From CALINF01 sp039980455 (GTDB lineage Bacteria > Pseudomonadota > Gammaproteobacteria > Pseudomonadales > Halieaceae): a DNA stretch of 64,000 bases. The DNA is taken from contig JBDXCG010000003.1 of NCBI GenBank assembly GCA_039980455.1, positions 434,001 to 498,000 of the forward strand, given 5' to 3'. The first letter of the stretch is position 1, and the number at the start of each line of letters is the position of its first letter. The notes under the pieces are model-generated. The model was given only the letters and a program-made list of their open reading frames with translations. It did not search any database and had not been told where the DNA came from. Made by a program: the position numbers and the translations under genes. This document shows positions 32,172 to 40,972 of the stretch, in pieces.

Positions 32172-34079
32172 ATGAAAAAGCTCATGAGTGTCACGGCTGT
32201 GATCGCCTGTAGCGCGCTTGCATCTGGAGCCATAAGTGCTGATGACAAGAAGCTGCTGTGGGGAGATACCCACCTGCATACCGCCTATTCGTTTGATGCC
32301 TTTGCCAATAACAACTTGAAGGGCATGCCTGAAACGGCTTATCAGTACGCCAGTGGTGCGCCGGTTATTCACCCTTACCATCAGGCGTGGGTGCAGATTG
32401 GTACGCCATTGGATTTTTTGGTGGTGACAGACCACGCAGAGTACATGGGTGCTTTTCGACATATCTATCATGAAGGGCTGATCTTTGACGACGACATCGG
32501 CCTGATAGACAAGCTAAAAGCCTACTATGCAGCTTGGGTGTTGCGCCGAGCCGTCGATAACCGCGATGCGGTAAAGCTATTCGTCGGTGTATTGCCAAAG
32601 CCAGAACCCGCGCCCGAGGCGGCAGCGAGACAAATGTCAAAAGGGCTAAATCGAACAGTTCTACCAATGATGCCATCGGTAGAGGCTGATACCTGGAATA
32701 GCATTACCGCCACAGCTGATGCCTACAATAAGCCCGGTGAGTTTACGGCCTTTATTGGCTGGGAGTGGAGCTCCATTCCCGGTGGTTCGAATTTGCATCG
32801 GGTTGTTATGACGAGCGCTGATGCGGCGACTGCGCAGCAGTTTGTGCCTATAGGCACTGATGATAGTCCCTACCCGGAAGACCTGTGGGCGTGGTTGGAC
32901 AAGACGAGTAGCGAGGTTGATGCAGACTTTCTGGCGATTCCGCACAACTCCAATATATCCAAAGGGTATATGTTCGACAGTTTGACTTTTCGCGGTGAGG
33001 AGATGGATGCGGATTACATCGCCACACGCAGCAAGTGGGAGCGCATAGCGGAAATTACGCAGATAAAAGGCGACTCGGAAACACATCCTGATCTGTCTCC
33101 GGATGACGAATTCGCCGACTTCGAAACCTATCCTTTCTACATTCAACAGACCAAAACTGACTATGTCGCCGCACCTGCAGATTATGTGCGCTCAGCATTG
33201 AAGACCGGTTTAAGTATTGCGCGAGAGAAGGGTGCCAACCCTTATCAGTTCGGGGTAATCGGCTCGACCGATGCGCATACCAGCCTGTCTTCTGCCGAGG
33301 AGGATAATTTTCATGGGAAGATGGCAACCGATTCCATACCACAGAACAAACGTGAGGGATGGACGCCGCGTAGCTCCTATGGATGGGCAATGTCCGCCTC
33401 TGGTCTGGCCGCAGTCTGGGCCCAAGAAAATACGCGCGAATCTATTCTTGCGGCCATGAAGCGACGTGAGGTGTATGCCACCAGTGGGCCGCGCATTGGT
33501 GTGCGCTTCTTCGCAGGCTGGGGGTACTCCGAGGCCGATCTCGGCGCTGATGATTTGTATGCGCAGGCCGTTGCTGGCGGCGTACCCATGGGGGGAGATA
33601 TCAGTGCTCCCGATGACCTGGAAATGGAAGGCGCTGTGGCAGGAGAGTCAGAGCGGGCGCTGAGCTTTATCGTGCAGGCCTCGCGCGATCCTGCCACCGC
33701 TAACCTCGATCGTGTTCAAATCGTAAAGGGATGGATCGACGATAAGGGTAAAACTCACGAGCGTGTGTTTGATGTCGCTTGGAGCGGAGAAGATCGCCTG
33801 AATACTGATGGCTCGCTAAAACCTGTAGGCAATAGTGTAGATTTGAAAACGGCTCGATTTACCAACGATATTGGCGCCCCGCAGTTGATGGCTGTATGGC
33901 AGGATCCTGAGTTCGATGCCGGTCAGAACGCCTTCTACTACGCGCGCGTGCTACAGATTCCAACGCCGCGTCACTCGCTTTACGACGCAATAGCACTCGG
34001 CGAAGAGCATGCTGGCACGCAACCGGACACGATCCAGGAGCGAGCCTATACGTCGGCAATCTGGTATCACGCTCGCTAG
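32172..34079 (+). CDS. Secreted DUF3604 protein (PHP-like)
   Basis: Protein of 635 residues with a signal peptide (MKKLMSVTAVIACSALASGA). DUF3604 proteins have a PHP-phosphoesterase-like core: the metal-site motifs visible are GDTHLHTAYSFDAF, VVTDHAEYMG, AIPHNSNISKGYMF and IGSTDAHTSLSSAEED. A role as a periplasmic metal-dependent hydrolase is likely, but no substrate is known to me. A second member of the family is at 62078-63898. GAGGACAACACG precedes the ATG; the gene lies 55 bases after the carboxylase gene and may share its transcript. Confidence 0.85.
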   Translation: MKKLMSVTAVIACSALASGAISADDKKLLWGDTHLHTAYSFDAFANNNLKGMPETAYQYASGAPVIHPYHQAWVQIGTPLDFLVVTDHAEYMGAFRHIYHEGLIFDDDIGLIDKLKAYYAAWVLRRAVDNRDAVKLFVGVLPKPEPAPEAAARQMSKGLNRTVLPMMPSVEADTWNSITATADAYNKPGEFTAFIGWEWSSIPGGSNLHRVVMTSADAATAQQFVPIGTDDSPYPEDLWAWLDKTSSEVDADFLAIPHNSNISKGYMFDSLTFRGEEMDADYIATRSKWERIAEITQIKGDSETHPDLSPDDEFADFETYPFYIQQTKTDYVAAPADYVRSALKTGLSIAREKGANPYQFGVIGSTDAHTSLSSAEEDNFHGKMATDSIPQNKREGWTPRSSYGWAMSASGLAAVWAQENTRESILAAMKRREVYATSGPRIGVRFFAGWGYSEADLGADDLYAQAVAGGVPMGGDISAPDDLEMEGAVAGESERALSFIVQASRDPATANLDRVQIVKGWIDDKGKTHERVFDVAWSGEDRLNTDGSLKPVGNSVDLKTARFTNDIGAPQLMAVWQDPEFDAGQNAFYYARVLQIPTPRHSLYDAIALGEEHAGTQPDTIQERAYTSAIWYHAR

Positions 34080-34146
34080 CCCCTCGAGAGGCTGGCGGGC
34101 CAATATATGACCTTTACATCAATATTACTCGTTTGAATGGAGCACC

Positions 34147-34929
34147 ATGTTTATGAGTTCAATGAAAGGATTGTTCGACCTACAGGGCAAGGTAGCAGTA
34201 GTCACTGGTGGGTCACGCGGCATAGGCGCGATGATCGCGCAGGGATTCGTCGAAGCAGGGGTTAAGACCTATATTACGGCCCGACGAGAGGAGGAGCTAA
34301 AAGCAACGGAGAAAGCGCTGTGCGAAATGGGCGAGTGCATCGCTATCGTATCGGACCTGGGAACCGTAGAAGGCGTAACCGCCTTTGCTCAAGAAATTGC
34401 CAGTCGGGAAGATCAACTGCACATCCTGGTCAACAATGCGGGTGCCAGCTGGGGTGCGTCTATTGATGAGTACCCAGAGAGTGGGTGGGATAAGGTAATC
34501 GATTTGAATGTTAAGGGGTTGTTCTTCCTCACCCAAAAACTGTTGCCGCAGCTACGAGCGGCAGCGACGGCCGAGGATCCCGCGCGTGTAATCAATATCG
34601 GCTCAGTTAATGGGGAACGCTATGCGGGACTCAAGGCATACGCTTATGTGGCATCCAAGTCGGCTGTGCACCATATGTCGCGCGAAATTGCGGCCGATCT
34701 AGCGCCAGACAATATAAATGTTAACGTCATCGCGCCAGGTTTCTTCCCCAGCAAAATGACATCTCATTTGCTACCCCACGAAGAAGAGCTGGCAAAAGGC
34801 ATACCCAGAGGACGTATAGGGACGGCCGAGGATGCGGCGGGCACAGCTATCTATTTGTGTTCACGCGCATCCGCATGGGTAACCGGCAATGTATTACTGC
34901 TTGATGGTGGTCATGTTACTGCGACTTAA
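34147..34929 (+). CDS. Short-chain dehydrogenase/reductase
   Basis: SDR of 260 residues with VVTGGSRGIGAMIAQGF, an arginine pair in TARREEEL after beta-2 that favours NADP(H), LVNNAGASWG, INIGSVNGERY with the catalytic serine and YVASKSAVHH with Tyr/Lys. The C-terminal LLLDGGHVTAT closes the fold. It resembles RhlG/FabG-like ketoacyl reductases; the substrate is unknown. GGAG precedes the first ATG (34147); MSSMKG at 34156 is an alternative start. The next gene starts two bases after its stop. Confidence 0.88.
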   Translation: MFMSSMKGLFDLQGKVAVVTGGSRGIGAMIAQGFVEAGVKTYITARREEELKATEKALCEMGECIAIVSDLGTVEGVTAFAQEIASREDQLHILVNNAGASWGASIDEYPESGWDKVIDLNVKGLFFLTQKLLPQLRAAATAEDPARVINIGSVNGERYAGLKAYAYVASKSAVHHMSREIAADLAPDNINVNVIAPGFFPSKMTSHLLPHEEELAKGIPRGRIGTAEDAAGTAIYLCSRASAWVTGNVLLLDGGHVTAT

Positions 34930-34930
34930 A

Positions 34931-35566
34931 ATGAGCGCAATCGCTTATTGTCCGCGGGTGCCGTGGCTAGCGTGGACAATGGCTATTTTGCTACTGGCCG
35001 GTATGCCTGTGCGTGCAGACTCGATCGACGCTATTGGGCGTTCACTCGACGCATTTCATGACGCCGCAGCCCGAGCTGATTTTGCCGCTTACTCGGGTCT
35101 GATGACCCGGGAAGTTGTATTCCTCGGAACGGATGCAACCGAGCGATGGCAAGGCGATAGTTTTCGCACCTTCGCCAAACCTTATTTTGACGAAGGTAGA
35201 GGATGGACCTATTTGCCGCAGGAACGTCACATTGATTTGATGCCCAATGAGAAGACCGCGTTCTTCGATGAACTGCTGTCGCATGAGCGTCTTGGTACCT
35301 GCCGGGGTAGCGGCGTGATGATACTTGATGGCGGGCAATGGAAGGTCGCGCAATATAACTTGAGCGTGCCTATTCCCAATGATCTAGTGGACGGTGTGGC
35401 TCAGCAAATCGTGGCGTCTGAGCGGGAGATGTCTGGACTTTCTAACGAAGCGGGCTCAACAAACGACTCTGCGGTAGACGGCGAAACAGCTTCTGAATCA
35501 CCGCCAACAACGTCGAACAAGTGTCAACGTAAGCGTCACAAGACCAATAGCAAGGCCGGTTGTTAA
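34931..35566 (+). CDS. Secreted NTF2/SnoaL-like protein of unknown function
   Basis: Protein of 211 residues from the ATG at 34931, two bases past the SDR stop. A signal peptide (LAWTMAILLLAGMPVRAD) precedes an NTF2-like domain: IGRSLDAFHDAAARADFAAY, VVFLGTDATERWQG, FAKPYFDEGRGWTY and GQWKVAQYNLSVPIPND match the SnoaL_3 pattern of nuclear-transport-factor-2-like folds. The C-terminal 45 residues are low complexity with a basic end. Such domains bind small hydrophobic molecules or act as hydrolases/isomerases. Function unknown. Confidence 0.75.
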   Translation: MSAIAYCPRVPWLAWTMAILLLAGMPVRADSIDAIGRSLDAFHDAAARADFAAYSGLMTREVVFLGTDATERWQGDSFRTFAKPYFDEGRGWTYLPQERHIDLMPNEKTAFFDELLSHERLGTCRGSGVMILDGGQWKVAQYNLSVPIPNDLVDGVAQQIVASEREMSGLSNEAGSTNDSAVDGETASESPPTTSNKCQRKRHKTNSKAGC

Positions 35567-35571
35567 TCCAC

Positions 35572-38340
35572 TCAGGTAGTGATGATCAGTCGCAGGGCCT
35601 GCAGTTGAAGGCTTGCGTGCTGAATGTGAAGTTCGCACTCTTCGATACGGTGAGCCAGAAATTCTATTTCTTCCTGCCTGATTGAGGGATTTAACCTGCG
35701 CAGTGAAATGAGGCGTTCAAGTTCCGCCTCCAGTGACTCGCGCATACGTTGATTGCTGTCCGCCACGATGTCCGTCAGTTTTGCTTGAGCCAGCGCGTTA
35801 GCGTTTATCATCTTGGCGTCAACCTCTGACTGCACCTGCTTGATGATCGCCAACGCGGTAGGCTTTTTGACGCGCTGTACCAGCGTGTTGAGACGCTCAT
35901 GAGGAACCAGGTCTGCCAAATCCTTGCCGCGCGCATCTATCAGTATTCGCATCGGTGATAAGGGCAGAAAACGCTCTACCTGTAAGTTTTTGGGTGCGAC
36001 ACAATTGATAGTAAATAGACATTCAAGTAGCAGCGTGCCGGCCTGAATGCCTTTCAGCTTGATTGTTCCCATCGCGGCATTGCCCAGTTCCGTGGAGTGC
36101 ACCATTTCCATGGCTTCTACTGCCATCGGGTGCTCCCATGTCAGAAACTGCATATCTTCTCTGGCCAAGGCATTGTCGCGATCAAACGTGACCGTGACGC
36201 CTTCCTCGCGCAGATGGGGAAAATGCCCAGTCAGCATGTGCTCAGTGGGTCTCAGTACCAGACTGTTCTCGGAGTGAAACTCGTGTTCAACGCCATAGGC
36301 GTCCCATAGCGCCTCAAAATAATCCTTGAGCGCATCACTGGCTTCGCTGGTCTGAATCGCGTCTATCAGTCGCTGAGCTACATCGGGTTTGCAGGAGTTG
36401 CGCTCCAGAAGGCGATCACGGCCTTCTCGCAGTTCAGCCCGCGTTTGCGCGGTGAACTCAGCGGTATCACTGATCAGCTCAGCCAGGTGTTCGTCTGGGC
36501 TCTGTAGTTGTGCCCCAAGACGCTGCGCAAAGTTGTCGTAGATCATGGTGCCTGCCGAGCAGCTTTCCTTGAACAGGTTCAGGCCCTGGTCATACCAGTC
36601 GAGCAGTGTTTGCTGAGCGCTACCTTCAAGATAGGGCACGTGAATCTGCACATCGTGTAGCTGGCCTATACGATCCAATCGACCTATGCGCTGTTCGAGA
36701 AGATCGGGGTTGCGAGGCAGGTCGAACAGGATGAGATGCTGCGCAAATTGGAAATTGCGCCCTTCGCTACCGATCTCGGAGCAGACCAGTGTCTGAGCGC
36801 CGCCACTGTCATCAGCAAAGTAAGCCGCTGCACGATCACGCTCAATGATTGAGAGTCCTTCGTAAAATGCAGCAGAGCGGATACCGGCGCGCATTTGCAG
36901 ATAGTGCTCAAGAGTGAGAGCTGTATCGGCATGAGCACAAATTATGAGTACTTTGGCAGGGCGCAGCGATTTTAGCGTGTCCACAAGCCAGCTGACACGT
37001 GGATCGAAGTCCAACCAGCTATCATCGATGTAAGGCAGCTCCGGGTATAACTGTGACAATTCGTCCACTTGAGCCAGGGAGTACTCCTGGGGTGATGCTA
37101 GTGGGTATCTGTGAAGTATCCGCTGCGGAAATCCCGCGACGGCCGCCCGAGTATTTCGAAACAGGACCCGACCCGTGCCATGACGATCCAGCAGTTGTTC
37201 AATAATCTGATCTACGGGCGCATCGCCGTCTATCCCTTCAGGCAACTGAACGTCGCTGGTGCCAGCAGCAAGTGAATCGACGAGTTGGCTTAACTCCTGA
37301 AAACCATGCTCCTCAGCTCGAAAGCTCTCTAGGTCATGAAATCGAGAGGGGTCGAGCAGGCGTAGTCTCGCAAAATGGCTAGCTTGCCCTACCTGCTCCG
37401 GGGTGGCAGTTAACAAGAGTAGCCCGGCGCAATTGCGCGCTAACGCTTCAACAAACAGGTAGTCTTCGCCGCCACCGTCCTCAGACCAATGCAGATGATG
37501 CGCTTCGTCCACAACCACCAGGTCCCAATGAGCATCAAGCGCCTGTGTTTGCAGGTCGCTGCGATCCATGAACAGATCGCTTGCGCATAAAATCAACTGC
37601 TCGGCTTCGAACGGGTTGTCTTCACTCATTTCGGCGAGACGTTCCTCGTCGAAAAGTGAGAAATGCAGATTGAAGCGCCTTAGCATTTCTACAAGCCATT
37701 GATGCAACAATGTGTCAGGTACCAGCACCAGGATGCGCTGACTACGTCCTGTGAGCAGCTGCTGCTGCATAATCATCCCGGCTTCAATTGTTTTGCCCAG
37801 CCCCACCTCGTCTGCCAGTAGCACGCGGGGCGCATGACGCTGTCCAACTTCGTTGGCAATATAGACTTGGTGCGGCAGTAAACTAGTGCGAGAGCCCATT
37901 AGGCCTCGAGTGCTTGCGCGTTGCAGTCGATCGGTGTGCTGCAGAGTTGCAACGCGCAACGCGAACTCTTCTGTCTTGTCGAAATGTCCGTTTAGCAGGC
38001 GCTGTTGCGGCGTAGTAAGTTGCACGAATGCGTCTAGCTCCAATTCGGAGATAGTGACCTGAGCATCGTGATGATCTAGCCCTGTATAGAGCAGTAGCCC
38101 GTGTTGTTCATCGACCTCGGTGACAACTAATTCAACGCCTTCTACAGTGGCTACGTGATCGCCAACCTTGAAACTCAGGCGAGTTAGCGGAGCGTTTTCC
38201 ACTGCATAGGTTCGCTCCTCATCAACCGCTGGAAAGTTCAGTGTGACCCGACGTCCCTCGACTTCGACGATAACGCCAAGCCCCAGCTGGGCGTCAGCGT
38301 GACTGACCCAACGCTGTCCTATTCGATATTCTGACGACAA
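35572..38340 (-). CDS. rapA: RNA polymerase-associated SWI2/SNF2 ATPase RapA (HepA)
   Basis: Protein of 922 residues, slightly shorter than E. coli RapA (968). It begins MSSEYRIGQRWVSHADAQLGLG with the tandem Tudor-like N-domain, then the SNF2 ATPase: LLADEVGLGKTIEAGMI (motif I), VVDEAHHLHW (motif II), LLLTATPEQ (III), and the helicase C-lobe with CSEIGSEGRNFQFAQHLILFD and QRIGRLDRIGQ (VI). RapA recycles stalled RNA polymerase. The start is TTG at 38340, with GGAG upstream inside the tatD end; the codon follows the tatD TAG directly, so tatD-rapA are coupled. Confidence 0.95.
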   Translation of the reverse strand: MSSEYRIGQRWVSHADAQLGLGVIVEVEGRRVTLNFPAVDEERTYAVENAPLTRLSFKVGDHVATVEGVELVVTEVDEQHGLLLYTGLDHHDAQVTISELELDAFVQLTTPQQRLLNGHFDKTEEFALRVATLQHTDRLQRASTRGLMGSRTSLLPHQVYIANEVGQRHAPRVLLADEVGLGKTIEAGMIMQQQLLTGRSQRILVLVPDTLLHQWLVEMLRRFNLHFSLFDEERLAEMSEDNPFEAEQLILCASDLFMDRSDLQTQALDAHWDLVVVDEAHHLHWSEDGGGEDYLFVEALARNCAGLLLLTATPEQVGQASHFARLRLLDPSRFHDLESFRAEEHGFQELSQLVDSLAAGTSDVQLPEGIDGDAPVDQIIEQLLDRHGTGRVLFRNTRAAVAGFPQRILHRYPLASPQEYSLAQVDELSQLYPELPYIDDSWLDFDPRVSWLVDTLKSLRPAKVLIICAHADTALTLEHYLQMRAGIRSAAFYEGLSIIERDRAAAYFADDSGGAQTLVCSEIGSEGRNFQFAQHLILFDLPRNPDLLEQRIGRLDRIGQLHDVQIHVPYLEGSAQQTLLDWYDQGLNLFKESCSAGTMIYDNFAQRLGAQLQSPDEHLAELISDTAEFTAQTRAELREGRDRLLERNSCKPDVAQRLIDAIQTSEASDALKDYFEALWDAYGVEHEFHSENSLVLRPTEHMLTGHFPHLREEGVTVTFDRDNALAREDMQFLTWEHPMAVEAMEMVHSTELGNAAMGTIKLKGIQAGTLLLECLFTINCVAPKNLQVERFLPLSPMRILIDARGKDLADLVPHERLNTLVQRVKKPTALAIIKQVQSEVDAKMINANALAQAKLTDIVADSNQRMRESLEAELERLISLRRLNPSIRQEEIEFLAHRIEECELHIQHASLQLQALRLIITT

Positions 38341-39156
38341 CTAAAGCTCCTCGGGGAAAAATAGCGCGAGACTATTTGCGCGTGCCTGCTGGAGCAGGCT
38401 CTCAATGGGTATTGCTTTTATTTCAGCGATTTTTTCGGCCACAAATGGCAGGTAGTAGGGGGCATTGGCTTTGCCGCGATAGGGCACTGGCGTCAGATAG
38501 GGCGAGTCTGTCTCCAATACGAGCTGTGTTAGCGGGGTAGCAGACACAACCTCTCGCACATTCTCCGCAGTATTAAAGGTGGCAATGCCGTTGAACCCCA
38601 GCATGAAACCCGACTGCAGGCAGTATTGAGCGAGTTCAAGGCTTGAGGTGAAACTGTGAATCACGCCGCCACGCTTAAGGTGATGACCAAAATTTTCAAG
38701 AATCGAGCGTGTGTCATCGTCCGCCTCGCGGGTGTGTATGACCACAGGTAAATCGCAGTCCACTGCGATCTGGAGTTGCTCTTCAAATACGCTGCGCTGT
38801 ATAGCGCGGTCTGCATGATCGTAATAGTAGTCCAGGCCAATTTCGCCGATAGCAACTACCTGATTATGACTGGCATTGTCGCGTATGCGGCTGGCGACTT
38901 CATCGCTGAACTTCTCGGCCTCATGTGGATGTATTCCCTGGGTGCACCAAATGTCCGTGGTGGATTCAGCCAGGTTGATTACCGTTTGCAGGTTGTCGGG
39001 AGATACCGCGATAGTAATGATGCGGTCGATACCTACTGATCTGGACTGGGTGAGGGTATTGTCGAGTTCATCGGTGTCGAGATAATCAAGATGACAGTGC
39101 GTCTCGATAATGGGAGTCTCGAAAACAGGGATTGCACGTCGCTTTTTACGGCTCAT
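38341..39156 (-). CDS. tatD: TatD-family metal-dependent hydrolase
   Basis: Protein of 271 residues from the ATG at 39156. TatD signatures: ETHCHLDYLDTDEL, GIHPHEAEKF, AIGEIGLDYYYD, VIHTREADDDT, SFTSSLELAQYCL, FNGIATFN and VLETDSPYLTPVPYRGK. These are 3'-5' exonuclease/DNase enzymes with a TIM-barrel dinuclear metal site. The gene could be tatD or a paralogue such as ycfH/yjjV; the symbol is used in the family sense. Its stop abuts the rapA start codon. Confidence 0.88.
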   Translation of the reverse strand: MSRKKRRAIPVFETPIIETHCHLDYLDTDELDNTLTQSRSVGIDRIITIAVSPDNLQTVINLAESTTDIWCTQGIHPHEAEKFSDEVASRIRDNASHNQVVAIGEIGLDYYYDHADRAIQRSVFEEQLQIAVDCDLPVVIHTREADDDTRSILENFGHHLKRGGVIHSFTSSLELAQYCLQSGFMLGFNGIATFNTAENVREVVSATPLTQLVLETDSPYLTPVPYRGKANAPYYLPFVAEKIAEIKAIPIESLLQQARANSLALFFPEEL

Positions 39157-39316
39157 GAAGTTTGGTGTTTTGTGCCGAAGTGAAATGAGGCGCGAGTATG
39201 CCATAGTCGCAGACCTCGCGCAGCGGCATGCGCACGTTGACTTTTCGTGTCCAGTTGCCATAGCGCCGCTTTCAGGTGCCATTTAGCCATGCCGATTAGC
39301 GAGTACAGAAAGCGTA

Positions 39317-40951
39317 TCACGAGCGATTTTGTCGCGTCTTTGGCTTCGTTTTTGGCTTGGTGCTGGCTTTGATTTTCGCCCGCGCACCCGGCTTGGATTT
39401 CACCTTTGGCTTGCGCGTTGTAGATGCCTTTTTGACCGCCGCTTTTGCTTTGGGCTTCTTCTGTGTTGCCGCAATCTTGTTGCTTGAGCCAGTAGCCTTG
39501 CCTCGCTTCGTGCGCTTTCCAACGGCCGGTTTTGAAGTGGGTACCGCTGCACGATAGAGCTCCTCGTAGGAGGCTATCAGGCAGTCATGATAAAACTCTG
39601 GATCAGGCATGATGTTCCGGTCTCCCAGAACCGACAGAGTGACGGTACCTGAGTAGCTAAATACGGTATGAAACAATCCCATCCCGGGGGTCAGTAGACC
39701 CAGCCCGTAGTAATCGACCATGCGCGCTCCGGCGCAATATAGCGGAAAATCTGGCCCTGTAACGTTGGAGACAACCGTAGAGACATTGAGCGGCAAATGC
39801 TGCGACAGATGGTTTCTTGCCCAGATCCCGGCAGCAGTTTTGCTAACTACAGGCGCGAATAGGCCTGCGACCTTCAATACGTCAACCATCGGGCTTTTCT
39901 CACCAAACTCTTTTGCTTCCTCGGTGGACTGGTGCACTGCAGCCAGTCGCTCCAGAGGATCGGCGAGGTCGCTGTGAAGCGACGCAAAAACAGCGCCGAC
40001 CTGATTGTTTTCGTCTGTAACGTCTCTTCTGGTACGCATATTCAAGGGTACGTTCGCCGTCAATGCCCCATCAACTTCCTCACCCTTGGCTTGTAGATAG
40101 CGCCGCAGAGCGCCCCCCACAATAGTCATGGCAACATCATTCACCTTCACCCCTTGCGCGTTCTTGATTTGCTTGAAGCTATCCAGTGAGAATTCGGCAG
40201 CGTCAAAGACCCGATAGGGGCCAACAGCTTGATTGAGGGATGTTTTTGGCGCGCCAAGATCCGGGGCCGGCACGTCTTCACGCATGACATCTACTGCGTA
40301 GCGAGCGAATGCGCTACCTGTGCTGAGGGTCTCACGAACAAGCCCCAGCCCATTTTTGACCGAGTTGACTGAGGCTTTGGTTAGCAACTCCGAGACGGAG
40401 GGCTCTGAATCAACCAACCTGGGTTCCATAGAGAGCTCCTCAGGCGGAGGGTTGGGAACCAGGTCGTGCAGTAGGGGGATGAAGGACGAGCCACCTACGC
40501 CGTCGACCATGGCGTGATGTAGCTTGGAGTAAATAGCGAAGCTTCCCTTGGGGAGATTAGGGATGTTGTCCAGGCCTTCTATAATATAGGCTTCCCAGAG
40601 TGGCCGCTTCATATCCAGTGGGCGGGAATGCAGGCGGGCGATTTGAATACACAGCTGGCGCCAGTCTCCCGGCTGAGGGAGAGCGATGTGCCGCAGGTGG
40701 AACTCCATATCGAAGTGTTCATCTTTAACCCAGTAGGGTCTATCTAGCCCCCCTGGGACTTCTACCAGTCGCGTACGAAACCGGGGCTGCTGGTCTAATC
40801 GCCTTTCGAAGGTAGAGATGACCTGTTTGAATCGAACGAGGCCGCCCGGTGCGGTTGAAGGGTCGTATATGCCCAGACCACCGACGTGCTGCGGCGTATT
40901 GGTTTGCTCAAGGTTCACAAATGCGCTGTCGAGGATGCCTAATTGTTTCAT
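39317..40951 (-). CDS. Wax ester synthase / diacylglycerol O-acyltransferase with lysine-rich tail
   Basis: WS/DGAT protein of 544 residues. It begins MKQLGILDSAFVNLEQTNTP, has the HHxxxDG acyltransferase motif LHHAMVDGVGG (HH at 145-146), NVPLNMR and the C-terminal VVSNVTGPDFPLYCAGA block. It esterifies acyl-CoA with a fatty alcohol or diacylglycerol to form wax esters or triacylglycerol. The last 73 residues are an extra lysine/alanine/threonine-rich tail (KKPKAKAAVKKAS, KPKTKPKT), not part of the usual family length of about 460. Storage-lipid metabolism matches the patatin lipase and the acyl-CoA genes. Confidence 0.92.
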   Translation of the reverse strand: MKQLGILDSAFVNLEQTNTPQHVGGLGIYDPSTAPGGLVRFKQVISTFERRLDQQPRFRTRLVEVPGGLDRPYWVKDEHFDMEFHLRHIALPQPGDWRQLCIQIARLHSRPLDMKRPLWEAYIIEGLDNIPNLPKGSFAIYSKLHHAMVDGVGGSSFIPLLHDLVPNPPPEELSMEPRLVDSEPSVSELLTKASVNSVKNGLGLVRETLSTGSAFARYAVDVMREDVPAPDLGAPKTSLNQAVGPYRVFDAAEFSLDSFKQIKNAQGVKVNDVAMTIVGGALRRYLQAKGEEVDGALTANVPLNMRTRRDVTDENNQVGAVFASLHSDLADPLERLAAVHQSTEEAKEFGEKSPMVDVLKVAGLFAPVVSKTAAGIWARNHLSQHLPLNVSTVVSNVTGPDFPLYCAGARMVDYYGLGLLTPGMGLFHTVFSYSGTVTLSVLGDRNIMPDPEFYHDCLIASYEELYRAAVPTSKPAVGKRTKRGKATGSSNKIAATQKKPKAKAAVKKASTTRKPKVKSKPGARAKIKASTKPKTKPKTRQNRS

Positions 40952-40972
40952 AATGCGTGCTTATATCCCGCT

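Noticed and set aside
34074..34096. Hairpin GCTAGCC-CCTCGAGA-GGCTGGC after the first DUF3604 gene
   Set aside because: Stem of seven pairs with one G-U, but no T run on either strand, so I do not call it a terminator.
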